Below are positions 1 to 7,289 of a DNA stretch of 11,459 bases, in pieces. Numbering within the stretch: position 1 is the stretch's first letter; each line of letters begins with the position of its first letter. The stretch is from a bacterium (GTDB lineage Bacteria > Babelota > Babeliae > Babelales > RVW-14): contig JAHFBQ010000050.1 of assembly GCA_023249935.1 (NCBI GenBank), positions 1 to 11,459 of the forward strand. The letters run 5' to 3'. A model generated the notes under the pieces. It was given only the letters and a program-made list of their open reading frames with translations, had not been told where the DNA came from and made no database searches. The translations under genes and the position numbers were made by a program.

Positions 1-49
1 TCCTGGTTTTTACGTAAACCTGGCTTCTTCATACAATGAAGATATCTAT

Positions 50-2335
50 TTAGAACAATGACGCCTGAATATCGCCATTATCTGCTGATTGTTCTGCACG
101 AGGAGCCTCAAGATCTTTGGCCTGCATAGCCTTGAAACCCAAGTCAACAATCATATCAATCATGTCCATAGGCTTCATACCAATCTCAGCAGCTTGATGA
201 AACAAGCAGGTAGCGGGCGTCAATGCCGGCAATGTATTTATTTCTAAAAATACCAACCGCTCTTTGCCTGTCGGACTGATTTGCTCAGATTGATAGAAAC
301 AGTCGATGCGAGAATACCCCTTACCAGAAATTGCTACGAACACTTCTTGAACCTGTTTTTGCACAAAAGCAAGAGCCCCTGCTGACAATGGAGCTGGCGT
401 CTGATTTTCTCCAGCCCCGGGAAGAAATTTTTCTTCAATCGATAAAATCCCTTGCTTTGCTACAGCCTGCGACGGTGGTAACGCGATCGGCTTTTCATTA
501 CCAAGCACCCCAACCGTAAGCTCCATGCCCTGCACAAATTCTTCAACCATGACAATATTTTTATTACCAGCAAATACCGTTTCAATGGCACTGATAAGCT
601 CTTCATCAGTTTGAATTTTTGAAACCATCATACTACAGCCATCATCATGCGGCTTAACAATCAATGGGTAACCATGAAGTTTTTTGAGTAGATGTTTCTG
701 AATAAATTTTTTCTGACCAGCTGCATCAAGAGCAAGCCACACAGCTCGTTCAACAAGCTCGGAACCGGGTACTTCAAAGCCCCGTGATTTTAAAAACTGG
801 TTAGTTGCATATTTATTCATACACAGCGATGAGGTAAGTACGCCAGGACCATTGTATGGTAGTCCAAGCATCTCAATTGCCCCCTGCACAGAACCATTCT
901 CACCTCGACCACCATGAAGAGCAATAAATACAAAATCTGCGATTGATGGTAAATCTGACCACGAAATCTTTGCTTGCTCAGAAAGACCTTGCGCAATTTC
1001 TCGCGTTGAATTTTTTAAAAGAAGACGCTGATCAAGCTTAAAAAGTTCCATGTTGTCGTTCACAAACACCGGGATAACAACATAGCGAACCGAAGAAAGT
1101 TTGTAACAAACGTTACGACCAGACTCAAGTGAAATCTCGCGTTCATTTGAATCCCCACCAAGCAACACAGCAATACGCTTACGAGTCTGAGCATTGTCGC
1201 TCATACCATCCTTCACGGTTTTGAATCGGCGGCTTGTCATACCGTACTTCAAAAGCTCGTTCTCTATCAACATATTGATAAGTTCGGCATGAGAATATCC
1301 AGCCTCAGCCGCTTGATGAAAAAGAAATGTAGCGGGGCCCATACCGGTCAAAGAATTAGGGTCAATGATCACGATGCGGCCATCTTTAGCCAAAATACCA
1401 TCAACCCGCGAAATGGTCTCAAATTGTAAAAGACGGGCAACCTGCTCGCACACAAACTTAATTGCCTCATGCTCGCTCGGTATACAACGCGCTGGCGTAA
1501 TTTTTTCAGCACGACCAGGCATATATTTCTGCTCATAATTAAAAAAATCTGAGCCAGCTTCATGAACCACTTCTGTCAACGGCAATGAAAACCAGGAACG
1601 CTCTCGAGCGTTAAGTGGGTTCACTTTCTCAATGGAGACACAGACAAATTCCATGCCCTCTACTTTTTCTTCAACAAGTACATCTTGTACTGTACCGGGA
1701 TTAATCGTTGCTGCAAAATACACGGCATCCAACAACGCCGGTAGCGTTCGAACAACGCGAATCCCAAGACTCGATCCTTCGTGAGAAGGCTTAATTATGA
1801 CGGGAAAATGTATCTCAGATCGCAGCATCTCTTGTTCAAGGTAGGCTTCATCAAGATCATTAACCTGGTCTGCAAAGACAACAAACCCCTGCGGTACGAT
1901 AATAGACTGACTTGCCAGAAAGCTTTTTTGCGCAACTTTATCCATCCCCAGCGCACTACCAAAGACCTTGGCACCAAGATACGGGATACCTAGAACTTCA
2001 AGCATACCTTGCAAGGTACCATCTTCCGCATAACGACCGTGTACGGCAATGTACACAAAATCAACTAACTGTTTTAGCTGATCCCAAGGTACCAGCCTGG
2101 CTTCTTGATCAAGACGATGTTTAAAATCTGTTATTTTACCACGATGCAAGAAATGCCATGGCAAGATATAAAGTCGCCCCAGCTCATCTTGGAACAATGG
2201 AATAACCTCATATAAATTCGAATCAAGGTGATCACAAATAGTCCTACCAGAATTGAACGAAACCTCCCGTTCAATCGACCGCCCACCCATCAATACAGCA
2301 ATGCGATATTTATCCAAGCTTGCCAGCTGATCCAC
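50..2335 (-). CDS. ddl: Tandem-fused D-alanine--D-alanine ligase (two complete Ddl modules)
   Basis: ATP-grasp ligase that joins two D-alanines for the peptidoglycan stem peptide in the cytoplasm. The 761-residue protein is about twice the usual Ddl length and holds two full modules, residues about 10-367 and 386-740, each with N-terminal, ATP-grasp and C-terminal metal-binding parts. Module 1 shows GGRSIEREVS (Glu22), HG..AEDGTLQG, the EGSS loop at 186-189, EQKY (Tyr271), and metal-site residues Arg310, Asp312, Asp325 and Asn327. Module 2 shows GGDSNEREIS (Glu398), HGGRGENG, a changed loop DGCS at 565-568, EEKF (Phe637), and Arg676, Asp678, Glu698 and Asn700. Both modules end with PAT-LFHQAAE-G, so in-gene duplication is likely. 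Module 1 has Asp where the family normally has the second metal-binding Glu. The start is GTG at 2335, preceded by AGGGTGAG. No frameshift is visible in the roughly 20-residue linker. Ddl identity is firm; module 2 specificity is inferred. Confidence 0.95.
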   Translation of the reverse strand: MDQLASLDKYRIAVLMGGRSIEREVSFNSGRTICDHLDSNLYEVIPLFQDELGRLYILPWHFLHRGKITDFKHRLDQEARLVPWDQLKQLVDFVYIAVHGRYAEDGTLQGMLEVLGIPYLGAKVFGSALGMDKVAQKSFLASQSIIVPQGFVVFADQVNDLDEAYLEQEMLRSEIHFPVIIKPSHEGSSLGIRVVRTLPALLDAVYFAATINPGTVQDVLVEEKVEGMEFVCVSIEKVNPLNARERSWFSLPLTEVVHEAGSDFFNYEQKYMPGRAEKITPARCIPSEHEAIKFVCEQVARLLQFETISRVDGILAKDGRIVIIDPNSLTGMGPATFLFHQAAEAGYSHAELINMLIENELLKYGMTSRRFKTVKDGMSDNAQTRKRIAVLLGGDSNEREISLESGRNVCYKLSSVRYVVIPVFVNDNMELFKLDQRLLLKNSTREIAQGLSEQAKISWSDLPSIADFVFIALHGGRGENGSVQGAIEMLGLPYNGPGVLTSSLCMNKYATNQFLKSRGFEVPGSELVERAVWLALDAAGQKKFIQKHLLKKLHGYPLIVKPHDDGCSMMVSKIQTDEELISAIETVFAGNKNIVMVEEFVQGMELTVGVLGNEKPIALPPSQAVAKQGILSIEEKFLPGAGENQTPAPLSAGALAFVQKQVQEVFVAISGKGYSRIDCFYQSEQISPTGKERLVFLEINTLPALTPATCLFHQAAEIGMKPMDMIDMIVDLGFKAMQAKDLEAPRAEQSADNGDIQASLF

Positions 2336-2392
2336 AACTCACCCTACACATCGAAAAAAACCAAATAAAAGTTTCAAAGGTGAAGTCTACAC

Positions 2393-2458
2393 AAAAAAAA
2401 ATTAATGCTCTACTAAAGCGTTTTTATTTGTTTCAAAACACCTTAACAGAGCATTAAT
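2393..2458 (-). terminator. Rho-independent terminator of the exported hypothetical gene
   Basis: ATTAATGCTCT at 2401-2411 and AGAGCATTAAT at 2448-2458 form a perfect 11-bp inverted repeat. A short inner TAA/TTA pairing (2414-2416 with 2443-2445) can extend it. Read on the minus strand, the hairpin is followed at once by eight T (plus-strand A run 2393-2400). It begins 30 bases after the stop codon of the gene ending at 2488. The stem is AT-rich and the loop large, so efficiency is uncertain, but position and T-tract fit well. Confidence 0.75.
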
Positions 2459-2487
2459 ACATTCTACCAGTAGAAAACTTATTTCGA

Positions 2488-3720
2488 TTAATCACCAATC
2501 AGCTGAAAGAATAACTGCCTCATAAGCTCTTTGCCGTCATCAGAAAACAACGAGACACCATGACACTTAAGATCGGAATCTGAATCAGAATCGAGATCTG
2601 CAGGATCTATACGTTTCTTTTTCCTTACCCTTACAGCAGGCTCGACAACTAATTTTGCCAATTTAGGCTCCATAAAGGTACGCAAACTTTCAATACCCCA
2701 GGCCACCTGCAAAGGAATTTTGTTCAGAACACACTCTGTAACCGTACAGCCCAACAAGGATTGGTTACCTGGCGACAACTGATATTTTTTAAACGCCGCG
2801 TTCAATGCCTTGATAAATACTTTGTTCTTAGATTTAACCTCAGCCGTACAATAAAACATCTTAGCAACTAAATTCGTAACTACCTCAAAAAATTCCGGCA
2901 TAATCTCGCGAATCTGCCTTACCTCCTGAGGAGAGTAGGCGTGAAATTTATATGCATTAGCTTTCTCTTTTAAGAAGTCTGGCCGGTTTATATAGGCTGT
3001 CAGAATCTTCTTTTGCAATTCATGTAGATCACAAGTAGACGGCTCTTTCAAAATTACGGCATATATTTTTTGATCAAAATGAGGAGATATATAAGAATCA
3101 GCTGTAGGACCAAATCCATATAACTTTACAGCAACACCACACACAGGTATTTCTTCTATACTTGGAACCGCTATCGTTGCAGCAACTAAGCCCATGCCAT
3201 AACTTAGATTAAACAGCTTTACGAGCAATTCATCTTCTGACAATGCTTCTAAATTATCAAGGTCGACCAATACACGCTTAATAGACTTAATAAGCCATTT
3301 TGATGGCATTGCATTATAATCTTCCCAGTCACGCCAACAACCATTCCAGGTTTCCCATTCTGCTTCATCATCAATATGCATCTTGGTTGCCAAAGAGGTT
3401 AATAGAAGCAACATCTTAGTTGCTTGAATATATTGAGTTCTTAAAATCTCTAGAGATTCTGAAATATCTGGTTCAACAGTTTTTCCAACATTGGCTCTTT
3501 TAGCTCGAACCGAACGCCTCTTCGGATATGCACCACAGCTATCACTTGAGGGAGTCACCATACTACTGGTTAAACCAGCCGCACTAGGAGTATCTAGAAC
3601 CTTACTCGCCGCTCTAGGGCGCTTTGCACCATCAATTATCCTTGTTCTCCGCGCAGCTTCAAGCTCTATGCTGCCGAGGACACTCAGGAACAAAAGAATC
3701 AAATATTTTATCAACTTCAT
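2488..3720 (-). CDS. Exported protein of unknown function with basic motifs and an acidic Asp-Ser tail
   Basis: I do not recognise this 410-residue protein. I chose ATG at 3720 because GGGGG lies five bases upstream and the reading then opens with a classical signal peptide: MKLIKY, a hydrophobic core LILLFLSVLG, and probable cleavage near LEA-A at 20-23. An in-frame TTG at 3750 would put ten extra residues before the signal and has no good ribosome site. After the signal comes a Ser/Pro/basic stretch (24-80) with clusters KRPR (33-36) and PKRRSVRAKR (66-75). A mixed helical body follows with about eight cysteines, including CTVTEC at 325-330. The C-terminus has RVRKKKR (364-370) and then DSDSDSD (377-383). 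Export from the cytoplasm is well supported. The basic clusters resemble nuclear localisation signals, but that role is only an inference. It appears monocistronic, with its own promoter and terminator. Confidence 0.82.
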   Translation of the reverse strand: MKLIKYLILLFLSVLGSIELEAARRTRIIDGAKRPRAASKVLDTPSAAGLTSSMVTPSSDSCGAYPKRRSVRAKRANVGKTVEPDISESLEILRTQYIQATKMLLLLTSLATKMHIDDEAEWETWNGCWRDWEDYNAMPSKWLIKSIKRVLVDLDNLEALSEDELLVKLFNLSYGMGLVAATIAVPSIEEIPVCGVAVKLYGFGPTADSYISPHFDQKIYAVILKEPSTCDLHELQKKILTAYINRPDFLKEKANAYKFHAYSPQEVRQIREIMPEFFEVVTNLVAKMFYCTAEVKSKNKVFIKALNAAFKKYQLSPGNQSLLGCTVTECVLNKIPLQVAWGIESLRTFMEPKLAKLVVEPAVRVRKKKRIDPADLDSDSDSDLKCHGVSLFSDDGKELMRQLFFQLIGD

Positions 3721-3757
3721 ATAACCCCCGATACGTTGAAATATCTTCAATTGAAAT

Positions 3758-3785
3758 AGTATATTCTAATTGAAAATATAATCAA
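3758..3785 (-). promoter_or_regulatory. Sigma70-type promoter of the exported hypothetical gene
   Basis: On the minus strand TTGATT (3780-3785), a 16-base spacer and TATACT (3758-3763) lie about 38 bases before the ATG at 3720. The -10 box matches consensus at five of six positions and the -35 at four of six. AATTGAAA occurs twice around the -10 box (3749-3756 and 3768-3775), spaced 19 bases apart, which could be a regulator site or simply AT-rich sequence. Confidence 0.5.
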
Positions 3786-3834
3786 TCGGGGTACCAGGAA
3801 AAACGCTTTTTACGCGAAATAGGCCAACTTTAAA

Positions 3835-4491
3835 TCACCTAGTTGCGGCAATACGTAGCTTTTTGATATTTTCTACCTCATTATTCCCACCAAACACAGC
3901 AGACGCAGCACCCACAAGCTCCACCCCTGCATTGGCTATGCTGCCAATATTGCTTTCATTAATACCGCCATCCATACACATCACAGGCATTTTTACATTA
4001 AGCTTGCCGCTCAAAGCGGTCAACTGAGTAGCTTTTGCTGAGGTATCAATAAAAGATTGTCCAGAAAATCCAGGATTTACCGACATAAGCAACACCTCAT
4101 CCATTGATGCAAGATGTTGCCCAACACGCTCTACTTGTGTCCCTGGATTCAAAGCCAAGCCAACACGCCAACCAGCAGATCGCGCATCGCGTAAAACTGT
4201 ATGAATACCGCTATCTGCAACCGCCTCTACATGAAAAATAAAACTGTCTCCGCTGTTAAAAGCAAGTCGAGAAATCCACGCGGCTGGATTATCCACCATA
4301 AGATGAATTTGAAATGGCTTTTTTGTAATGCGGCGTAGCGCTGCAATAAATGCGGGACCCCACGTTAGATTTGGCACAAAATGATCATCCATGATATCGA
4401 GATGATAGCCATCAACATGATCATCAATCGTCTGCACAACAGCACCAAGTTGTAAAAGATTGGCAGATATCAGTGAAGGAAAAATTTTCAT
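3835..4491 (-). CDS. rpe: Ribulose-phosphate 3-epimerase
   Basis: TIM-barrel epimerase that interconverts D-ribulose 5-phosphate and D-xylulose 5-phosphate in the non-oxidative pentose phosphate pathway (cytoplasm). At 218 residues it is the usual size. Family landmarks are all present: PSLISANL at the first strand, YHLDIMDDHFVPN with metal/catalytic His30 and Asp32, IHLMV with His63, the phosphate-site MSVNPGF at 136-142, and MDGGIN with the second catalytic Asp174. The commonly seen DGHFVPN is DDHFVPN here, a small change outside the catalytic residues. ATG at 4491 is preceded by GGAG, which sits directly after the psd stop codon. The nine-base gap suggests one transcript and coupled translation with psd. 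The pairing is not metabolically obvious. Confidence 0.97.
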   Translation of the reverse strand: MKIFPSLISANLLQLGAVVQTIDDHVDGYHLDIMDDHFVPNLTWGPAFIAALRRITKKPFQIHLMVDNPAAWISRLAFNSGDSFIFHVEAVADSGIHTVLRDARSAGWRVGLALNPGTQVERVGQHLASMDEVLLMSVNPGFSGQSFIDTSAKATQLTALSGKLNVKMPVMCMDGGINESNIGSIANAGVELVGAASAVFGGNNEVENIKKLRIAATR

Positions 4492-4500
4492 TCTAACTCC

Positions 4501-5409
4501 CTAGTCAATAAAAGAGCCCAGCGACTCTCCCATTTTTATAGCAACCTCAAACCCTCGAGCGGTATACGCGGCCAAATCAGCCCGCACACACAAAACACCT
4601 TTCGGCAAAAGTAACACAATGCTGGAACCGCCGAAAGCAAAATATCCTAGCTCATCCCCCTTACTCAGTTGTCCAGGCAGGCAGACCGAGTAGCCAATCT
4701 TACCAACACACATTGCACCGACAGGCATCATCGCAATCTTGCCCTTAAAAAGAGGCGTTTCAATCACGATCAGTTGACGTTCATTTTCAGTTAACGGCAT
4801 ACCACCTGCTTTAAATGCAATGGGATTAACCGATTCAAGAGTCCCATTTAAAGAACGAGGTGCCGTATAGATGCCTGAGATCGGCGCATGAAATCTATGG
4901 TAATCATAGGGAGCCAGTCGTAATAAAAATAATGATCCACCGTTAAAATAATCTGCCAATGCATCATCTCTGAGCAGATCTCGTAAAGAAAAATTATGCT
5001 GCTTAACAAAGAAAGTACTCTCTTTTGTTACCTCTGGCAGCGCCCAGCACTTGCCGTCCGCAGGAGAAACAAGCACTCGCTGCTGGGAATCAATCGATCT
5101 GGCACCAGCAACAAGAGACCGGCAGAAAAATTCATTAAATGATGAATACCCACCAATAGGCACGATAAAATCACGCATAGCAATGTCATGTTTTGCAATA
5201 AATTTATTGATTTTTTGCCTGCTCAGAAATGAGCCCTGATACCAGCCATACAGACGGCTAAATAACCGACAACGCAGCAATGACCGCGTTATGCGCCCTG
5301 TCACAGAGATATACAACCAGAGCAAAAAACCTTGAGCTTCGGTTTTTTCAACAACCTTTTTTCCCTGTTCTATGTATACATGTTGATAGCTCTTTGGCCG
5401 CATATTCAT
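4501..5409 (-). CDS. psd: Phosphatidylserine decarboxylase proenzyme
   Basis: Pyruvoyl-dependent inner-membrane enzyme that decarboxylates phosphatidylserine to phosphatidylethanolamine. The 302-residue proenzyme shows FNEFFCRSL (91-99), SPADGK with the conserved Asp118, PYDYHRFHAP with the conserved His171 and His174, and the self-cleavage motif GGSS at 260-263. Cleavage before Ser262 would leave a short pyruvoyl-bearing alpha chain of about 41 residues. GGSS rather than the enterobacterial LGST places it with the GSS-type enzymes. An aromatic, hydrophobic segment around 27-57 fits membrane association. I chose ATG at 5409 because GGGGA lies four bases upstream. A longer reading from GTG at 5460 would run through the terminator hairpin of the preceding gene and lacks a ribosome site. 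A second ATG at 5403 is also possible. No pssA gene for its substrate is visible in the window. Confidence 0.94.
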   Translation of the reverse strand: MNMRPKSYQHVYIEQGKKVVEKTEAQGFLLWLYISVTGRITRSLLRCRLFSRLYGWYQGSFLSRQKINKFIAKHDIAMRDFIVPIGGYSSFNEFFCRSLVAGARSIDSQQRVLVSPADGKCWALPEVTKESTFFVKQHNFSLRDLLRDDALADYFNGGSLFLLRLAPYDYHRFHAPISGIYTAPRSLNGTLESVNPIAFKAGGMPLTENERQLIVIETPLFKGKIAMMPVGAMCVGKIGYSVCLPGQLSKGDELGYFAFGGSSIVLLLPKGVLCVRADLAAYTARGFEVAIKMGESLGSFID

Positions 5410-5419
5410 ACAATCCCCA

Positions 5420-5452
5420 TAAAAACAATGCACCCGCTGGATACGGGTGCAT
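5420..5452 (-). terminator. Rho-independent terminator / psd leader hairpin
   Basis: ATGCACCCG (5428-5436) and CGGGTGCAT (5444-5452) form a perfect 9-bp GC-rich stem with a seven-base loop. On the minus strand it is followed by TGTTTTTAT. It lies 35 bases past the stop of the gene ending at 5487 and only about 11 bases before the start of psd, so it sits between the two genes and just ahead of the psd GGGGA ribosome site. It is most simply the terminator of the upstream gene. As nothing downstream has room for a promoter, psd transcripts must begin above it or read through it. Confidence 0.7.
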
Positions 5453-5486
5453 GCTACCACACTGAACTATGATTGCAAGGTTATTA

Positions 5487-6179
5487 CTATTCCTTGACTG
5501 ATTGCTGAGCTTCATCAATCGCCTGATTAACGTGTTGTTGCAAGTTGTCAATTTCATGCTGCACCACCGGTTCAACCGAATCTATAATCATGCCAATGAG
5601 CGGATTTTCTGCGTGCTCCTGTCCATATTTATCGGATAGAACGCCAAGCTGCTGCTGTGCTATATCAATACAGATATTGAGTAAATCTTGTGTTGAATCA
5701 ACAACAAAATTGAACCATGAAATAAATGCTTCACGCCAGTTCGAATCGCCAAAAAAATACTTCAATTCTTCGTAAATGTCCGCCAATAGACCTGACTGCG
5801 CAGGGGCATCGATCAAAGCTTGCACTTCTGTTGAACCCTGTGTACGCAGTACCGCACAAAAATCACGCATCAATACCTCTCTTGCTGTTTTATCAGCAAC
5901 CATGAAATTAAATAGAATTTCGTGATTAGTTCGAACCGAACCCTCTTTAAAGAGGGAAAGCATAGAACCTTCAGAAACACCAGGCAAATGAGCTGCTCTA
6001 ACAATCAATTTGAGCAATTTACGCGCAAGTGAATCTTTGTTCTGCATTTCACCGGCCAACTGAACTGTCTGACCAACAATCTCTAGCGCTGATGCCTGCT
6101 CTAAAGCAGACACTGACATAGAGCCAACAAGTAATGCCATACATAACAGCGATATTTTTTGAGAAAACCCCATAGCCAT
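5487..6179 (-). CDS. Exported helical protein of unknown function
   Basis: A 230-residue protein that I do not recognise. The N-terminus is a clear Sec signal: MAMGFSQKIS, a hydrophobic core LLCMALLVGSM, and a VSA cleavage site near residue 25. The mature part looks almost wholly alpha-helical, with an aromatic patch ELKYFFGDSNWREAFISWF in the middle and a Gln/Glu-rich tail of coiled-coil character (HEIDNLQQHVNQAIDEAQQ). ATG at 6179 is chosen because GGGGGA lies five bases upstream; a TTG at 6194 would place that Shine-Dalgarno inside the gene. ATG at 6173 is an alternative. The mature protein has few cysteines and no lipobox, so a soluble periplasmic or secreted protein is likely. The gene is followed by a strong hairpin terminator. 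Confidence 0.8.
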   Translation of the reverse strand: MAMGFSQKISLLCMALLVGSMSVSALEQASALEIVGQTVQLAGEMQNKDSLARKLLKLIVRAAHLPGVSEGSMLSLFKEGSVRTNHEILFNFMVADKTAREVLMRDFCAVLRTQGSTEVQALIDAPAQSGLLADIYEELKYFFGDSNWREAFISWFNFVVDSTQDLLNICIDIAQQQLGVLSDKYGQEHAENPLIGMIIDSVEPVVQHEIDNLQQHVNQAIDEAQQSVKE

Positions 6180-6263
6180 AAACTTCCCCCTCAAACCTTA
6201 GAAAAAACCATTACCCACATGAAAAAGTTTGCCCTGGGCTTGCTTTCTAAGTAAAGAAAGTTT

Positions 6264-6815
6264 TTACCTAGCGTGATAACCACCGATTGGCCAGCGTTGA
6301 GAAAAATCGAGGTAATCATCCGGCATGATGCTTTGGTTTTGTAAAAAATACACCCCTTCAAGCACCATACCTGCCGCTCGCAGTGTACTCAAGAGCGACT
6401 CAACAAGCTGCCAGCGCCCTTGCGTAGACAACTGGATAGGTAGAAAAGATTTGTTAAAAACCAATAGAGCAACGGTTCCTTGATTCGTTAGAGCAACCGA
6501 TAGCAGTTTTGCATCGTCTTCCAAGCAATTTTCATCAACACCAACCGCAAGCCATGCGGATACAACCCGTTTAATCGTCTCGCCGTGATCCTGAGACAAT
6601 AAAATATTTTTCTTACTCTGACGAACTGCGCCATCTTTCCACACGTGACACATAACCTCACGTTGCACCTCAACAGCTTTATTACCCCCGCCATCAATAG
6701 ATGGATAAGAAAACCATGGCAGCTTAACGATGATGTATTGCCCCTGGAATAGAAAGAAGCCTATTCCAAGAAATCCGGCAAAAAAAGCACTTGCGATAAC
6801 ATGTAGCAGCTTCAT
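6264..6815 (-). CDS. Membrane-anchored protein with a GerMN-like domain
   Basis: A 183-residue protein with one N-terminal hydrophobic segment (residues about 4-23, no clear cleavage site, so probably an uncleaved anchor). The extracytoplasmic part (about 47-163) follows the pattern of GerMN/sporulation-germination domains, which also occur in non-sporulating bacteria: a basic strand, a helix leading to VVSAWLAVG, a strand SVALTNQGTVALLVFNKSF, a helix around WQLVESLLSTLRAAG, and a final strand GVYFLQNQ. This is a fold-level match by eye, so the domain call is tentative. Its ATG overlaps the stop of the cupin gene as ATGA, a layout that usually means coupled translation. A joint role with the cupin in the envelope or sugar metabolism is possible but not shown. 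Confidence 0.72.
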   Translation of the reverse strand: MKLLHVIASAFFAGFLGIGFFLFQGQYIIVKLPWFSYPSIDGGGNKAVEVQREVMCHVWKDGAVRQSKKNILLSQDHGETIKRVVSAWLAVGVDENCLEDDAKLLSVALTNQGTVALLVFNKSFLPIQLSTQGRWQLVESLLSTLRAAGMVLEGVYFLQNQSIMPDDYLDFSQRWPIGGYHAR

Positions 6816-7255
6816 AGTGGCAGAATCAGCGTTGAAAGATCTACCTTGCAGCTTTCTTCAAGGCGATATGAATCGTCATCCATGTGATGGGTCGAAAACT
6901 CAAAAAGTTCTGCTTCCGTCAGTGCGGTAATGCGGTGCTGTACGTACGGTTTAACATGGACAACATCACCCGGCGTCAAAATTCTCTCAGACCTAACACC
7001 CTGATCAACAAGCTCAAGAAAGACGGAACCAGAGAGAACATAAAATGATTCTTCTTTGATTTTGTGATAATGCAATGAAAATCGGTATCCCTGCATAAAG
7101 ATAAGCTTTTTGCCACAGTACTTTTCACCGTTAACAATCCACTCTTCACGTCCCCATAATTTTGGGACAATGGCACAAAGCTGATCTTTTTTTTGCGTTT
7201 GATTTTTTCTTGTCATCCCAGCCTGCGAGCCAGAATCTACTGCCGAATTTTCCAT
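6812..7255 (-). CDS. Sugar-type cupin (mannose-6-phosphate isomerase-like)
   Basis: Single-domain cupin of 147 residues. Motif 1 is complete: Gly56, His62-x-His64, Glu69, Gly76 in GYRFSLHYHKIKEESFYVLSG. Motif 2 is GDVVHVKPYVQH with His107, so a three-His-plus-Glu metal site can form. WGREEWIVNGEKYCGKK before the barrel and FSTHHMDDDSYR after it resemble cupins related to mannose-6-phosphate isomerase and sugar-nucleotide enzymes. The substrate cannot be read from the sequence. The first 25 or so residues are polar and probably disordered. ATG at 7255 has AAGGAG four bases upstream. A longer reading through to 7390 merely translates the tRNA gene. ATG at 7216 is a weaker alternative. The gene starts 34 bases after the tRNA and overlaps the next gene by four bases. 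Confidence 0.85.
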   Translation of the reverse strand: MENSAVDSGSQAGMTRKNQTQKKDQLCAIVPKLWGREEWIVNGEKYCGKKLIFMQGYRFSLHYHKIKEESFYVLSGSVFLELVDQGVRSERILTPGDVVHVKPYVQHRITALTEAELFEFSTHHMDDDSYRLEESCKVDLSTLILPL

Positions 7256-7289
7256 AGCACTCCTTTTTACGAATATGCCAACCAGAACA

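Noticed and set aside
26..42. Hairpin TCTTCAT/ATGAAGA just after the ddl stop codon
   Set aside because: Seven pairs with a three-base loop but no T-tract on the minus strand, so not a supported terminator.
3795..3834. Possible terminator after rpe (ACGC, T-run, ACGCG)
   Set aside because: Only three base pairs can form in the right orientation; the motif is a direct rather than inverted repeat.
5410..5460. Upstream GTG start for psd giving 17 extra residues
   Set aside because: The extra codons lie across the terminator hairpin and have no ribosome site; GGGGA supports ATG at 5409.
6220..6263. GCCCTGGGC palindrome and CTTTCT/AGAAAG hairpin between the two minus-strand genes
   Set aside because: The first has a one-base loop and the second a six-pair AT-rich stem without a T-tract directly after it, so neither is a convincing terminator.
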